A DNA stretch of 64,000 bases, taken from contig NZ_JACHTF010000015.1 in NCBI RefSeq assembly GCF_014145325.1, positions 1-64,000 on the forward strand, given 5' to 3'. The stretch is from Marilutibacter spongiae. GTDB lineage: Bacteria > Pseudomonadota > Gammaproteobacteria > Xanthomonadales > Xanthomonadaceae. The position numbers and the translations under genes were made by a program. The notes under the pieces are model-generated. The model searched no databases. It saw nothing but the letters and a program-made list of their open reading frames with translations, and was not told the origin of the DNA. Positions 49,821 through 59,448 of this stretch are shown here, piece by piece. How positions within the stretch are numbered: the stretch's first letter is position 1; every line of letters begins with the position of its first letter.

Positions 49821-51419
49821 TCAGCCATTGAATGCGGCTTCGATCTCCTCCAGCCGCCGACCGCGGGTTTCCACGCCCGCACGCAGGAGCATGACGCACG
49901 ACACCGCCATGGGCAGGGCCACCAACAGCGCCGAGCACCCGAACAGTCCGAAGAAGCCGGTGACCCCCAGCAGCGCGCCGATGATGCCCCCGGCCTTGGA
50001 GCTGGCCGCGACCACCCCGGAGCCGGTGCCGCGCAGGTGCACCGGATAGATCTCGGATGCGTAGGGCACCAGCATCGCGATCACCCCGCTCAGGCTGACC
50101 AGCAGGGCGGCGGTCGCGACCGTCAGGGCGGCGGCCGAGCGGACGCTGGCCACGTCCATCACGAAGAACGCCAGCAGGGCGAGGGTGCTCAGGGCGACGA
50201 ACAGCGCCAATGCGCGCAGGCTGCTCCAGCGATGATAGAGCCAGATCACCAACGCGATCCCAGGGGTTGCCCATATTGCCGACCGCGCGAGCAGGGTGTT
50301 GGCGCGTGTGCCATCCAGTCCGAGCTCGACCAGGTTGACAGGCAGGAACAACAGGAAGCCGAAGTTCGCCACGCCCCAGGCCAGGCCGCAGGTCACCAGC
50401 GCTCGGGTAATCGCCGCATGTCGCCCGCGCAATCGTTGGCGGCCGTTGGCGATGGGGTGGTCCTCGTCGATCAGCGCAGGGGCGGAATGTGTGGGGTCGT
50501 CGCGCTCCAGGCGGCGCGAAAAACGCTGCAGCACTTCGCGCGCGCGATCCGGAAGGCCCGCGCTGGACAGGAACCGGGGTGACTCCGGGATCCAGCGGTT
50601 GAGCAGCAGCACGAGTGCGCCGGTGGGCAGGCCCAGCAACCAGAGCACGCGCCAGCTCATCAGCGGCTCGAGCACCGCCGCGGCACCGGCGGCGACCAGA
50701 TAGCCAACCGAGGTGCCGACCCCGCCCAATGCCACCAGTAGCCAGCCGCGATGGGCGGCAGGAGTGGTCTCGGCCATCAGGGTAAACACGATGGGCAGCA
50801 TGCCGCCGGCAGACAGGCCCATCAGGAAGCACATCAGGAGGTTCCACTCGAACGTCGGCATGGCGCCACAGATTGCCGTGCCGATGAACATCAGCGCCGA
50901 CAGCAGGATCGCCGCGCGGCGGCCGAACAAGTCGGCGATCCGTCCCCAGGCGATTGATCCCAGGGTGGTGCCGGTCAGCGCGACCAGCGGCAGCAGGCCG
51001 GCGGTCTCGGTGCTGATCCGGTACTCGCCGCGCATGCCGGGCAGGACGAAACCCAGCGTGGCCGGCTTCATGACATCCACCACCAGGGCCACCGCCAGCA
51101 CCGTCACCAATGTCCAGTGCTCGCGATTGAGCGCTACGCCGTCGGCGACATGGAAGCCCACGGGCCTGCTCGCCCCATCCATCGCCAGCCGCATCTGTTC
51201 CAGCCGTGGCATCAGGCCGTAACCGGCCAGCGCCAGGCCGAGCGGTATCGCCGCCATGCCCAGCCACATTTCCATCGACATGGGCATGCCAACCATCATC
51301 CAGTGGGTGTGCCGGCCCATGAGGAACATGGGGGCATGCGAGAACACGCCCGCGACGATCAGCGCGCAACCGGCCCAGAAGGCCAGCGGGTGGTGGAAGG
51401 AGAGTCCTCCGCTACGCAT
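49821..51419 (-). CDS. MFS transporter of the sugar porter/aromatic acid type
   Basis: 532 residues, longer than usual because two extra membrane segments precede the MFS core (about 10-32 and 50-70). The core has GRIADLFGRRAAILLSAL (loop 2-3 signature) and SWRVLWLLGLPTGALVLLLN, with PESPRFLSSAG typical of the sugar-porter branch. Substrate unknown. The convergent ABC permease ends 6 bases away. Confidence 0.9.
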   Translation of the reverse strand: MRSGGLSFHHPLAFWAGCALIVAGVFSHAPMFLMGRHTHWMMVGMPMSMEMWLGMAAIPLGLALAGYGLMPRLEQMRLAMDGASRPVGFHVADGVALNREHWTLVTVLAVALVVDVMKPATLGFVLPGMRGEYRISTETAGLLPLVALTGTTLGSIAWGRIADLFGRRAAILLSALMFIGTAICGAMPTFEWNLLMCFLMGLSAGGMLPIVFTLMAETTPAAHRGWLLVALGGVGTSVGYLVAAGAAAVLEPLMSWRVLWLLGLPTGALVLLLNRWIPESPRFLSSAGLPDRAREVLQRFSRRLERDDPTHSAPALIDEDHPIANGRQRLRGRHAAITRALVTCGLAWGVANFGFLLFLPVNLVELGLDGTRANTLLARSAIWATPGIALVIWLYHRWSSLRALALFVALSTLALLAFFVMDVASVRSAAALTVATAALLVSLSGVIAMLVPYASEIYPVHLRGTGSGVVAASSKAGGIIGALLGVTGFFGLFGCSALLVALPMAVSCVMLLRAGVETRGRRLEEIEAAFNG

Positions 51420-51428
51420 CGCGGGAAC

Positions 51429-51707
51429 CTAGTCCGGGGCGTTTTCGGATGCGTCCGGCGGCAACAGGAACCAGGCCTCGACGGTGCCCTTGGCCTTGAC
51501 CGTGATCGGCTGTCCGCGGCGGTCCAGCGACTTGCCCATCGCCATGCGCACCCAGCCTTCGCTGATGCAGTATTCCTCGACGTTGTGCCGCTCGATGCCA
51601 TTGAAGCGGATACCGATGCCACGTTCGAGCAAGGTTTCGTCGTGGAACGGGCTGCGGGGGTCGTTGGACAGGCGGTCGGGCGGGGAATCGGTCGGCGTGT
51701 CGGACAT
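51429..51707 (-). CDS. DUF3297 family protein
   Basis: 92 residues. GIRFNGIERHNVEEYCISEG and WVRMAMGKSLDRRGQPITVK are the conserved core of DUF3297, small cytosolic proteins of unknown role. The N-terminal 25 residues are polar and disordered. Confidence 0.9.
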   Translation of the reverse strand: MSDTPTDSPPDRLSNDPRSPFHDETLLERGIGIRFNGIERHNVEEYCISEGWVRMAMGKSLDRRGQPITVKAKGTVEAWFLLPPDASENAPD

Positions 51708-51767
51708 GGTGCGGTGGCGTGCGTGGAAACGGGGGCACAGGATACCGCGGCCCGCCTTCCAGGGCCC

Positions 51768-53069
51768 TTACCAGCTGTCCTCGAGCATCCGCGGCCGGCA
51801 GGCCATCCAGCCGCCCGCTGCCAGTACCGCCAGGCACAGGCCGAGGAAGGCGAAGGGCAGGGTCCACGCGCCGCTGCCGTCGTGCAGCCAGCCGAACAGC
51901 AGGGGGCCGATGCAACTGACGGTATAGCCCACGCCCTGGGTAAAGCCCGACAGCGCGGCCGAACCGCCCGGGCTGCGCGTGCGCAGGTTGATCAGCACCA
52001 GTGACAGCGGAAAGGTCGCCGGGCCCAGCCCCAGCAGGGCCACCCACAGAAGCGGTGCCTGCATCGGGGCCAGCAGCAGGCCCAGGAACGATGCGACGAA
52101 ACAACCCAGGCACAGCAGCACCACCGGGAACGGATTGGGCATGCGCACGGCGACCAAGGGCATCACCAGGCCGCTCAGCAGGCCGAGCGTGGAGAACAGC
52201 GCGACCATGTTGCCGCCGAAGGCCGCACTCGCACCGGCCGACGTGAACAGGGACGGTAGCCAGGTGAACATGGAGTAGGTGACCAGCGAGGTCATGCCGA
52301 ACATCAGGGCCAGGCCCCAGGCGACCGGCGAACGCCATGCCCGGCCCTTGGCCACGGGGCGCGCCAGCTCGGGAGCGGGGTCGCCGCTGGCCGTCGCGCG
52401 GTCGTGCACCTCGGCCAGTACGCGGGCCTGATCGGAGCAGGGGCCATCGCGCCGCCCGCGTCGCTCCATCCACAGCACGCCCAGCCAGGGCAGGGCGGCG
52501 GCGACCGCGACGATCGCCCACGCCGACAACGAGTTGCGCCAGCCCACCGCGTTGGCCAGCGGCACCGCGGCCAGCGCCGGCAGGATGGTCCCCAACTGCA
52601 GCACGGTGATGTAGGTCGAACTGACGATGCCAACGCGGTCGGGGAAGTAACGTTTGACCAATGGCGGTAGCACGACGTTGCCGATGCCCATGCCCGACAG
52701 GGCCAGGGCCGATGCGGCCAGCAGCACTCCCGTTCCCGGCGCGAAGCCGCGCGCGAGCAGGCCGGCCGCGGCCAGTCCCATGGCCGCGAGCGCGGTGCGC
52801 TCCAGGCCGATGCGGTGCGCGATCGCGGGGGTGGCGACGCCGAAGGCGGCGAAGGCCGCGGTCGGCACCATGCCGAAGACGCCCATCATCGCGGTGCCGA
52901 AGCCCAGCGATTCGCCGATGCGGTCCAGCAGCGGGGTGAGCGAGGTCACCGCGGTGCGTAGGGTGAACGCGGACAGCGCGATCCCGAGCAGGACCAGGGC
53001 ACGCCCCCGCCACAGGGGCCGGGGTGTTGCGGTGGCGGAGGGAAGGAGCGAGGCGGAGGTTGCGCGCAT
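51768..53069 (-). CDS. MFS transporter, CynX/NimT type
   Basis: 433 residues with 12 membrane helices: FTLRTAVTSLTPLLDRIGES and GLGPATFPLSLVLINLRTRS fit the cyanate/nitroimidazole exporter (CynX/NimT) branch. The central loop (about 195-245) is charged. ATG 53069 gives the family length. Substrate unknown. Confidence 0.9.
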   Translation of the reverse strand: MRATSASLLPSATATPRPLWRGRALVLLGIALSAFTLRTAVTSLTPLLDRIGESLGFGTAMMGVFGMVPTAAFAAFGVATPAIAHRIGLERTALAAMGLAAAGLLARGFAPGTGVLLAASALALSGMGIGNVVLPPLVKRYFPDRVGIVSSTYITVLQLGTILPALAAVPLANAVGWRNSLSAWAIVAVAAALPWLGVLWMERRGRRDGPCSDQARVLAEVHDRATASGDPAPELARPVAKGRAWRSPVAWGLALMFGMTSLVTYSMFTWLPSLFTSAGASAAFGGNMVALFSTLGLLSGLVMPLVAVRMPNPFPVVLLCLGCFVASFLGLLLAPMQAPLLWVALLGLGPATFPLSLVLINLRTRSPGGSAALSGFTQGVGYTVSCIGPLLFGWLHDGSGAWTLPFAFLGLCLAVLAAGGWMACRPRMLEDSW

Positions 53070-53193
53070 CGCCGCAGTCTGGGGCCGCGCGCGGGCCGGA
53101 GCCAGCGCCGGAGCCTCAACGCAGCGTTCCGGCCAAGGCGCGACGCCCGGCCAGACGCATCGGGTCAAGTGCGGGCGCCGGATCGGCCGGCGC

Positions 53194-53445
53194 TTACTTC
53201 CTGCGCGCGGTCGGCGGGACGCGCTTGGGCGCCGCCGCGTGCTCGTCGGGCGTGGCCGGGGCCACCTTCTGCAGGACGCGGGTGGTGCCGAGCTTCTCGA
53301 TGCGACCGCCGGATTTCTCGAAACTGGCGATGTCGTCCGAGATGCGTTCGCTCTCGATGCGCTTCTGCAGGTTGTGGTCGCTGCCGGCGGGGAGGCCCGC
53401 CTTGGGCTTCACGGCGGTCGAGCGGCCTTTCTTGGCACGGGTCAT
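53194..53445 (-). CDS. small basic hypothetical protein
   Basis: 83 residues with a basic N-terminus (MTRAKKGRSTAVKPKAG) and C-terminus (APKRVPPTARRK), and a central amphipathic helix (NLQKRIESERISDDIASFEK). It could bind nucleic acid, but no known domain is visible. AGGGAG lies upstream of ATG 53445. Confidence 0.72.
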   Translation of the reverse strand: MTRAKKGRSTAVKPKAGLPAGSDHNLQKRIESERISDDIASFEKSGGRIEKLGTTRVLQKVAPATPDEHAAAPKRVPPTARRK

Positions 53446-53557
53446 GCTGACTCCCTCGTGGAGGGTGGACACGCGACCCCCGGAACCCTTCCGGACGGCG
53501 CGGCGAACGCCCACTATGCGCTTTTGTCGCGGAACGTGCAGTGCATGGAACGGCGGC

Positions 53558-53842
53558 TCAAGGGTGCTCGCCGCGGCCCTGGGCCCGGGCGACGCGGATC
53601 ACCGCACGCACCTGCTCCCGGTCGCGATGGCGGGAAATCGGGATCGCGCCCCGGGCGATGGCCTGTTCGCGCAGGTCCGCGGTGACGTCGTAGTGGGCGC
53701 CACTGGTCTTGTCCTGGAAGGCGTGCCGGGGAATGCCCAGGGCCGCGGCCATGGCATGGAGTTCGTCCAGGCGGTCGGCCATCAGGTGGGCCCAGCGCCG
53801 GCCCCGCCACAGGGTCACGGCATCGTCGACGTAGACGCTCAC
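53558..53842 (-). CDS. DUF4031 family protein
   Basis: 94 residues from GTG 53842 (GGGG upstream). VYVDDAVTLWRGRRWAHLMAD and HDF-like FQDKTSGAHYDVTADLR are the DUF4031 core; conserved acidic and His residues hint at a metal or phosphate site. The start is uncertain by a codon (53845). Upstream in-frame ATGs give an unrelated arginine-rich leader and are rejected. Confidence 0.8.
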   Translation of the reverse strand: MSVYVDDAVTLWRGRRWAHLMADRLDELHAMAAALGIPRHAFQDKTSGAHYDVTADLREQAIARGAIPISRHRDREQVRAVIRVARAQGRGEHP

Positions 53843-54100
53843 CACCGGCCCCTGGCACGGGCCGGGGCGGCGCCGGGACGGGGGTGGGCAGGCTGGATCA
53901 TGAACAGGGAAAAGATTTTGATTGTGATTGTCCTCGATAGGGGCTACTGTGCAAACGCTGTGTTCGTCAAGGGTCACCGTGAACCGTGACCCGATGCCGT
54001 TGATCGATCGATCCACCCATCGTGCGCCTCGCTTGCTCCTTGCAACCAGCCTCACTGCCGCTCCGGCGGCCTATAAATCTGTTTGTACAGGAGCTACACA

Positions 54101-54310
54101 ATGTCTGATCGCGAAACCGGAACCGTCAAGTGGTTCAACGATGCCAAGGGCTTCGGCTTCATCAGCCGTGAGAACGGCGAAGACGTCTTCGTCCACTTCC
54201 GTTCGATCCAGGGCTCGGGCTTCAAGAGCCTGCAGGAAGGCCAGAAGGTCAGCTTCACCGTCGTCCAGGGCCAGAAGGGCCTGCAGGCCGACGCCGTCGA
54301 AGCGCTGTAA
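54101..54310 (+). CDS. cspA: cold-shock domain protein
   Basis: 69 residues. RNP1 KGFGFI and RNP2 VFVHF lie on the five-stranded OB fold ([15 protein letters not shown]). It binds single-stranded RNA/DNA and melts RNA structure. AGGAG is 7 bases before ATG. A -10-like TATAAA lies at 54072-54077, so the leader may be short, unlike the long leader of cold-induced cspA. A strong terminator follows. Confidence 0.96.
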   Translation: MSDRETGTVKWFNDAKGFGFISRENGEDVFVHFRSIQGSGFKSLQEGQKVSFTVVQGQKGLQADAVEAL

Positions 54311-54328
54311 GGCGAACCGACCGCAACA

Positions 54329-54390
54329 GGCTCCCGGGCCCTGCCCGGGAGCCCGATGCAGCAAAAAACCCGGCGCAAGCCGGGTTTTTT
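54329..54390 (+). terminator. double terminator after cspA
   Basis: A first hairpin (GGCTCCCGGGC with GCCCGGGAGCC, 54329-54353) is followed by a classic intrinsic terminator at 54363-54390: A6-CCCGGC, loop GCAA, GCCGGG-T6. It works in either direction. Confidence 0.92.
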
Positions 54391-54593
54391 CGTTCCGGCG
54401 CGCGCCGCCGCGCACCCAGCGCCAGCCCCCCGCGCATGCGACCTTCCTGCGGCTCGCCCCTGGGCGGGGAGCCAGGAACATGCGCATCGTGTCCCATTCC
54501 TGCCGTTCCGGGGGCTCGGCAGGGTTTGCAGAGCCGCTGCGCCGCCCCCATGTCATCGGCTTGATACCCCGTCGCCTCCACGGAGTCATCCAT

Positions 54594-55256
54594 ATGAGCA
54601 CCACCGTTCCCATCCGCATCGACTTCGTGTCCGACGTCGCCTGCCCGTGGTGTGCGGTCGGCCTCAACGCGCTCGAGCAGGCGATTGCACGGGTCGGCGA
54701 TCAGGTCGAGGTGGAGTGGCATTTCCAACCCTTCGAGCTGAATCCCGGGATGCCGCCGGAAGGCGAGGACGCCGACGCGCACCTGGCCGCCAAGTACGGC
54801 CTGTCGCCCGACCAGCTCGAGGCGAACCGGCGGACGCTTCGCGAGCGCGGCGCCGAGGTGGGTTTCGAGTTTGGCAGGCGCACGCGCATCCACAACACCT
54901 TCGACGCCCACCGCCTGCTGCACTGGGCCGGCGAGCTCGGCGCCGACCGCCAGCGTGCGCTCAAGCACGCCCTGCTTCGCGCCTACCAGGGCGAGGGGCG
55001 CGACGTCTCCTCGCATGAGGTGCTGGCCGAAGTGGCGGCCGGAGTGGGGCTCGATGCCGGCGTGGCGCGCGACATCCTCGCCTCGGACGCGCATGCCGAC
55101 GCGGTTCGACGCCAGGAAGCCTTTTTCGCCGGCCGGGGCATCCGCGCGGTCCCATCGGTGATCCTCGACGGGCAGCACCTGGTCCAGGGCGGGCAACCGG
55201 TGGAGGTATTCGAGCGGGCACTGAGGCAACTGGTGCGGCGCGCGCGCACGGCCTGA
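54594..55256 (+). CDS. DsbA-family FrnE-like oxidoreductase
   Basis: 220 residues, cytosolic (no signal). The thioredoxin-fold site CPWC in FVSDVACPWCAVGL, a helical insert (about 60-150), and AVPSVILDGQHLVQG with the cis-Pro. This is the 2-hydroxychromene-2-carboxylate isomerase/FrnE branch, disulfide isomerases linked to stress. ATG 54594. Confidence 0.93.
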   Translation: MSTTVPIRIDFVSDVACPWCAVGLNALEQAIARVGDQVEVEWHFQPFELNPGMPPEGEDADAHLAAKYGLSPDQLEANRRTLRERGAEVGFEFGRRTRIHNTFDAHRLLHWAGELGADRQRALKHALLRAYQGEGRDVSSHEVLAEVAAGVGLDAGVARDILASDAHADAVRRQEAFFAGRGIRAVPSVILDGQHLVQGGQPVEVFERALRQLVRRARTA

Positions 55257-55278
55257 GCCGGCGTCGCCACCCGCGGGG

Positions 55279-55587
55279 TCAGCACGCGGCGTCGCGTGGG
55301 ATCCTGCGGACCGCCACGATCCGGTCCAGCCACAGGTCCTGGACGGCCGCGCGGGTGCTGCCGTCCAGGACGACGTCCTCCAGCCGGACGATCGCGTTCA
55401 TGCCTTCGTTTCCCTCGCGGTCCTCGAACAGTTGCAGGCTCGCGCGGGCGGCCACCGTGCCGAGGAGCTCGCTGCCGTCGTCCAGCCTGAGTGCGACGCG
55501 GGCATCGTTGGGCAGCTCGAGCAGGCGGGCCTCGAGGCGGTCGATGTCGGCGCGGTCGGTATGGATGCGTTCGGCGAACCTGCCCAT
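55279..55587 (-). CDS. DUF3247 family protein
   Basis: 102 residues. RVALRLDDGSELLGTVAARA and MNAIVRLEDVV form the Sm-like beta core of DUF3247, a family largely confined to xanthomonads; LWLDRIVAVRRI closes it. AGGAG is 8 bases before ATG 55587. The role is unknown. Confidence 0.88.
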   Translation of the reverse strand: MGRFAERIHTDRADIDRLEARLLELPNDARVALRLDDGSELLGTVAARASLQLFEDREGNEGMNAIVRLEDVVLDGSTRAAVQDLWLDRIVAVRRIPRDAAC

Positions 55588-55675
55588 GTACGGGGCTCCT
55601 GCGGGATGTCTCACATGTGCCGACCTTAGCGCGTGCGGCGCGACATGCCGGTGAAGGGCCCATGGCAGAGGCGCT

Positions 55676-56600
55676 ACGGGTCGTAGGGAGGGTCGAGCCG
55701 AAGGCGATACCCACCGTCGCGTGCTCGCATGCACGATGAATGATGGGTTTTGCTTCGCGCTACCCATCCTGCGGTGCGGGATCGGAATCCAAGCCAGTCA
55801 AAGGCTTTCGCCCGCTGCGCGTGCGAGTCCCTTTTGTCTTGTCAAAAGGAACCAAAACCGCGGGCTCCATCGTCCGCCGGCACGGCTTCGCCGCACCGGT
55901 CCCCTGCGCGCCTCGGCCCTGGCGGCACGGCGCCCAAACTCGCTTCGCTCAGACAAGGGCGCCTCTCCGGCCGCCACGGCCTGCGGTGCTCGGCGGACTC
56001 AAAGTCGCGAAGATCAAGATCAAGATCAAGATCAACGGCAAGGGCAACGGCAAAGGCAACGGCAACGGCAACGCGCCGAGTCGGACCGTAGGGTGGGTAG
56101 AGCCGAAGGCGAAACCCACCGTTGCGACGCTGCACGCACGACGCACGATGGGCTTGCTTCGCGCAAGCCATCCTACGGTGTTACGCAACCACGTTTCGTC
56201 ATCCCAGCGAACGCTGGGATCCAGCTCCTGGCTCTTGGGCTCCTGGGCTGACAACGACCCGTATGCAGGCTTCGATGCGCCTCGACCTCGCATGTCATCT
56301 CGATGCCTGGCCGTTCCTGTTCGAAAGGCTGGATCCCAGCGTTCGCTGGGGTGAGGCGGACCGCTTGCGCGGCACAGCCGCGCGGTCTGGCCGAACGCCC
56401 AGCGCGCTGCGCTGGGCCGGGGTCGAGCTGCCCGCCCTTGGTCGCGCCAATACCAGGTGGGTAGAGCCGAAGGCGAAACCCACCATGGCGCCCGGCCACG
56501 ACGCACGATGGGTTTTGCTTCGCCCTACCCATCCTCCGTTGCTACGCCCCCCCCTTTTCTCACTCCAGCGTTCGCTGGCACGACGCCGTGCGCCGGTCTC
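55676..56600. repeat. intergenic repeat cluster 3
   Basis: About 1 kb without a gene. It has three copies of the repeat (55684-55775, 56089-56180, 56456-56545) and three copies or partials of the CCAGCGTTCGCTGG palindrome (56196-56225, 56329-56352, 56562-56579). A short tandem tract at 56005-56072 is built of ATCAAG and GGCAAC units. Frames open on both strands arise from the repeats. Similar copies lie at 118-525 and 16809-17125. Confidence 0.82.
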
Positions 56601-56619
56601 CCCTCCGCGGGGAGCCGAG

Positions 56620-56651
56620 CCAAAAAAAGGCCGCCTCCAGGGAGGCGGCCT
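56620..56651 (-). terminator. intrinsic terminator of rtcB
   Basis: On the minus strand an inverted repeat (AGGCCGCCTCC / GGAGGCGGCCT) is followed by seven Ts, starting 25 bases after the rtcB stop. Confidence 0.92.
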
Positions 56652-56675
56652 GCCGGGGGCTGTCCGCGATTGCGA

Positions 56676-57899
56676 TCAACCCTTGATGCACACGACCTGG
56701 CGCAGGGTGTGCAGGACCTCGACCAGGTCGGTCTGGGCGGCCATGACCGCGTCGATCGACTTGTAGGCCGCCGGCGACTCGTCGATCACGCCCGCGTCCT
56801 TGCGGCATTCCACGTGCGCGGTGGCCTCGCGGTGCTGCTTGAGGGTGATCGCCTGCCTCGCCGCGGTGCGGCTCATGACCCGGCCGGCGCCGTGGCTGCA
56901 GCTGTGGAAGCTGTCCGCGTTGCCCTTGCCCCGCACGATGTAGCTGCACGTGCCCATGCTGCCGGGGATGATGCCCAGTTCGCCGTCCCTGGCGCTCACC
57001 GCGCCCTTGCGGGTGACGAGAAGCGAGTCCCCGCCGTGCTGCTCGCGCTGCACGTAGTTGTGGTGGCAGTTCACCGCCAGCCGGTCGAGCTTGAACTTCG
57101 GCAGGCGGTGGTGCATCTCGTGCAGCACCCGGGCCATCATGGCCTCGCGGTTGGTGCGGGCGTAGTCCTGCGCCCAGGACACCGCCTCGACATAGTCGTC
57201 GAACATCCGCTCGCCCTCGAGGAAGAAGGCCAGGTCCTTGTCGGGCAGGTGGAAGCCCAGCACGCGCTTCTCGAGCTGGCGACGCGCCTGTTCGATGAAG
57301 TAAGTGCCCACCAGGTTGCCGGTGCCGCGCGAACCCGAGTGCAGCATCACCCACACCGCGTCCGACTCGTCGAGGCAGATCTCGATGAAGTGGTTGCCGC
57401 CACCGAGCGTGCCGGCCTGCGCGTCCACCTTGTCCGGGCGGATCCGGGGGTGCTTGCGCCGGATCGCGTCCAGCCGTTCGGCCAGCCCCGACTGCGCGAG
57501 CCGGGTGCCGATGCTGTCCGGGATGCGACGGTGGTTGCCGCCGGGCCCGTTGCCGACCGGCACGCTGCGCTCGATCGAGCCGCGCAGCAGGGCGAGGTTG
57601 TCGGGCAGGTCGCTGGCGCGCAGCGTCGTGCGCACCGCGGCCATGCCGCAGCCGATATCGACGCCGACCGCGGCCGGGATGATCGCGCCGCGGGTGGGCA
57701 CGACCGAACCGACCGTCGCGCCCTTGCCCAGGTGCACGTCGGGCATCACCGCGACCCAGGGGCCGACGAAGGGCAGTGCCGCGATGTTCTGCAGCTGCCG
57801 GTGGGCCTGGTCCTCCAGCGGCACGCCGCGCACCCAGCCCTTGATCGGCGTGGCGCTGCCCTCGGCATGCAGGAGTTCGTAGTTGCTTGGGATGTCCAT
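56676..57899 (-). CDS. rtcB: RtcB RNA-splicing ligase
   Basis: 407 residues. GVDIGCGM (Mn site, catalytic Cys region), AGTLGGGNHFIEI, GSRGTGN and the guanylation-site neighbourhood CSHGAGRVMSR with the His that forms RtcB-pG. It joins 2',3'-cyclic phosphate or 3'-phosphate RNA ends to 5'-OH ends, repairing cut tRNA or rRNA. It follows the slipin gene on the same strand (59-base gap). No RtcA or RtcR is visible. Confidence 0.96.
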   Translation of the reverse strand: MDIPSNYELLHAEGSATPIKGWVRGVPLEDQAHRQLQNIAALPFVGPWVAVMPDVHLGKGATVGSVVPTRGAIIPAAVGVDIGCGMAAVRTTLRASDLPDNLALLRGSIERSVPVGNGPGGNHRRIPDSIGTRLAQSGLAERLDAIRRKHPRIRPDKVDAQAGTLGGGNHFIEICLDESDAVWVMLHSGSRGTGNLVGTYFIEQARRQLEKRVLGFHLPDKDLAFFLEGERMFDDYVEAVSWAQDYARTNREAMMARVLHEMHHRLPKFKLDRLAVNCHHNYVQREQHGGDSLLVTRKGAVSARDGELGIIPGSMGTCSYIVRGKGNADSFHSCSHGAGRVMSRTAARQAITLKQHREATAHVECRKDAGVIDESPAAYKSIDAVMAAQTDLVEVLHTLRQVVCIKG

Positions 57900-57958
57900 G
57901 TTGGGATCCTTTCCGTTGATGACCCCGCGCGGCCGTCCCTGGCGCGCACGGGGCGTTG

Positions 57959-59098
57959 TTACCTTGCCGTTGCCGGCGCCTTCAGGCTGACCAGCTGGTT
58001 CATGACGCCGTCCAGGCCGCCGAAGACCGTCATCGAACCGATCTTCCCGGTGACCTTTTCCAGCGCCTCCAGCTCCATGAGGCGCTGGAGTACCGGGTTG
58101 TCCTCGATCAGCTTCGCTGTGTTGAGCAGGGAACGCGTGGCGTTCGCCTCCTCTCGACGGCGGATCACGTTGGCCTGGGCCGCCTTTTCCGCCTGCACGA
58201 CGCTGTTGAGGATGTCCTTCATCTCGCCCGGCAGGATCACGTCCTTGACGCCGACGCCGAGCACCTCGATGCCCAGCTCGGCGACCTGGCCGCGCACGTG
58301 GCCGAAGATGTCCGCATCGAGCGAGGCCTTGTCGCCGAGCAGCTCGTCCAGCGTCTTGGCGGCGATCGCCTTGCGCAGGCCGTACTGCAGCTCGCGGTAC
58401 ACGTAGTCGCCATACCTGGCGACGCGGGTGCGGGCAGCGACCGGATCGACGACGCGGATGCTGCCGGCGAGGTTCACGCGCAGGCTCACCTTGTCGCGGG
58501 TCAACAGCTCCTGGCCGGAGACCTCCATCGACTGCACGCGCAGTTCGACCGTCTCCACCGCGACGTCCTTGCGGAAGTTCCAGAACGCGTAGGCGCCGGG
58601 CGCCAGGGTGCGCTCGAGCCTGCCATCCACGAACAGCAGGCCCGCGCTCTCCTCCGGCACCACCACGGCGACCGCGACGCGCTCCAGGCTGCCGAGCTGG
58701 CGCAGGCGGCGTGCCACGCCGGCGTCGAGCTCGAGGCCCTGTGCAAGCGCGACCGTCTCCACGTCCATCCGGGCGATGCCCTTCCAGTACAGCTTGCGGG
58801 TGCCCGGCGCGAGTACGTCGACCAGCTTGCCGTCGCGGGACAGCAGGCCGACCTCGTCGGTGCCGACGTCGGCCACGGTGAACACGTCGCCCACCCGATC
58901 GCCCAGCGCGGCCACCAGCGTCTCGCCGTCGCGACCGGTGTATTCCGCCTGGGCGATGCCGTGCAGCACCACCTCGATGCGGCCCAACGGGTCGAACATG
59001 CGATACACGCCCGGTGCCAGCACGCGCTCGACGCGACGGTTGCGATACAGCAGGCCGCGCTCGCCGTCGCCGACCACGATCCTCTTGTTCCAGAACAT
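57959..59098 (-). CDS. SPFH/band 7 slipin with a triplicated N-terminal motif
   Basis: 379 residues, longer than ordinary slipins (about 250-280). The band 7 domain (about 150-330) contains ELLTRDKVSLRVNLAG and GIEVLGVGVKDVILPGEMK; a coiled C-terminus follows (ANVIRRREEANATRS). Three related units (10-45, 79-118, 147-187) share GLL-x2-DGRL-x2-LAPG-x5-W. There is no clear N-terminal membrane helix. GGAG is 7 bases before ATG 59098. It heads a slipin-rtcB operon, a pairing seen in other bacteria, suggesting a role in RNA damage or membrane stress. Confidence 0.9.
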   Translation of the reverse strand: MFWNKRIVVGDGERGLLYRNRRVERVLAPGVYRMFDPLGRIEVVLHGIAQAEYTGRDGETLVAALGDRVGDVFTVADVGTDEVGLLSRDGKLVDVLAPGTRKLYWKGIARMDVETVALAQGLELDAGVARRLRQLGSLERVAVAVVVPEESAGLLFVDGRLERTLAPGAYAFWNFRKDVAVETVELRVQSMEVSGQELLTRDKVSLRVNLAGSIRVVDPVAARTRVARYGDYVYRELQYGLRKAIAAKTLDELLGDKASLDADIFGHVRGQVAELGIEVLGVGVKDVILPGEMKDILNSVVQAEKAAQANVIRRREEANATRSLLNTAKLIEDNPVLQRLMELEALEKVTGKIGSMTVFGGLDGVMNQLVSLKAPATAR

Positions 59099-59104
59099 TG
59101 TCAT

Positions 59105-59448
59105 TCTCCTTGGTCGTCCTGGTAATCCGATCCTAGTGTCTAGGAATGCGCCGGACCGGTTCTCGCATCCCCCCGCCGGCACGCTGGCCGACGGGAAGCA
59201 ATGAAGTGGAAGCACCCCTGGCATCGATGCCGCGGAGCCGGCGCGCGCGTGGCAGGGCGACCTCGGCTCGGCGGGCAGGCGCTGGCGCTTTGCACGTCCC
59301 GCCGGGTTGGCCTGCGTCGCGGGTGCGGGCCCGGCGACACGTCCGCTGCGCCGGCCGCCGGCACCGCGATCGATTGCGGTGCACGCGACGGGCGCGCGGG
59401 GTGCTTCCTTGTGGGGCTTGCGCCCCGGTGTAACGACGTGACAGGTCG
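59105..59448. other. intergenic region upstream of slipin
   Basis: No gene supported. This should hold the promoter of slipin-rtcB on the minus strand. I searched for a sigma-54 element (TGGC-N8-TTGC), because RtcB operons are often RtcR/sigma-54 controlled, and did not find one. Confidence 0.5.

Noticed and set aside
56005-56072. Possible CRISPR-like array
   Set aside because: Units are six bases with no spacers, and no cas genes are present.
55740-56354. Open frames of 100-200 codons in repeat cluster 3
   Set aside because: They translate the repeats, occur in several frames at once and have no ribosome sites.
59105-59448. Sigma-54 promoter for slipin-rtcB
   Set aside because: Expected from other RtcB operons, but no TGGC-N8-TTGC element could be found on the minus strand.
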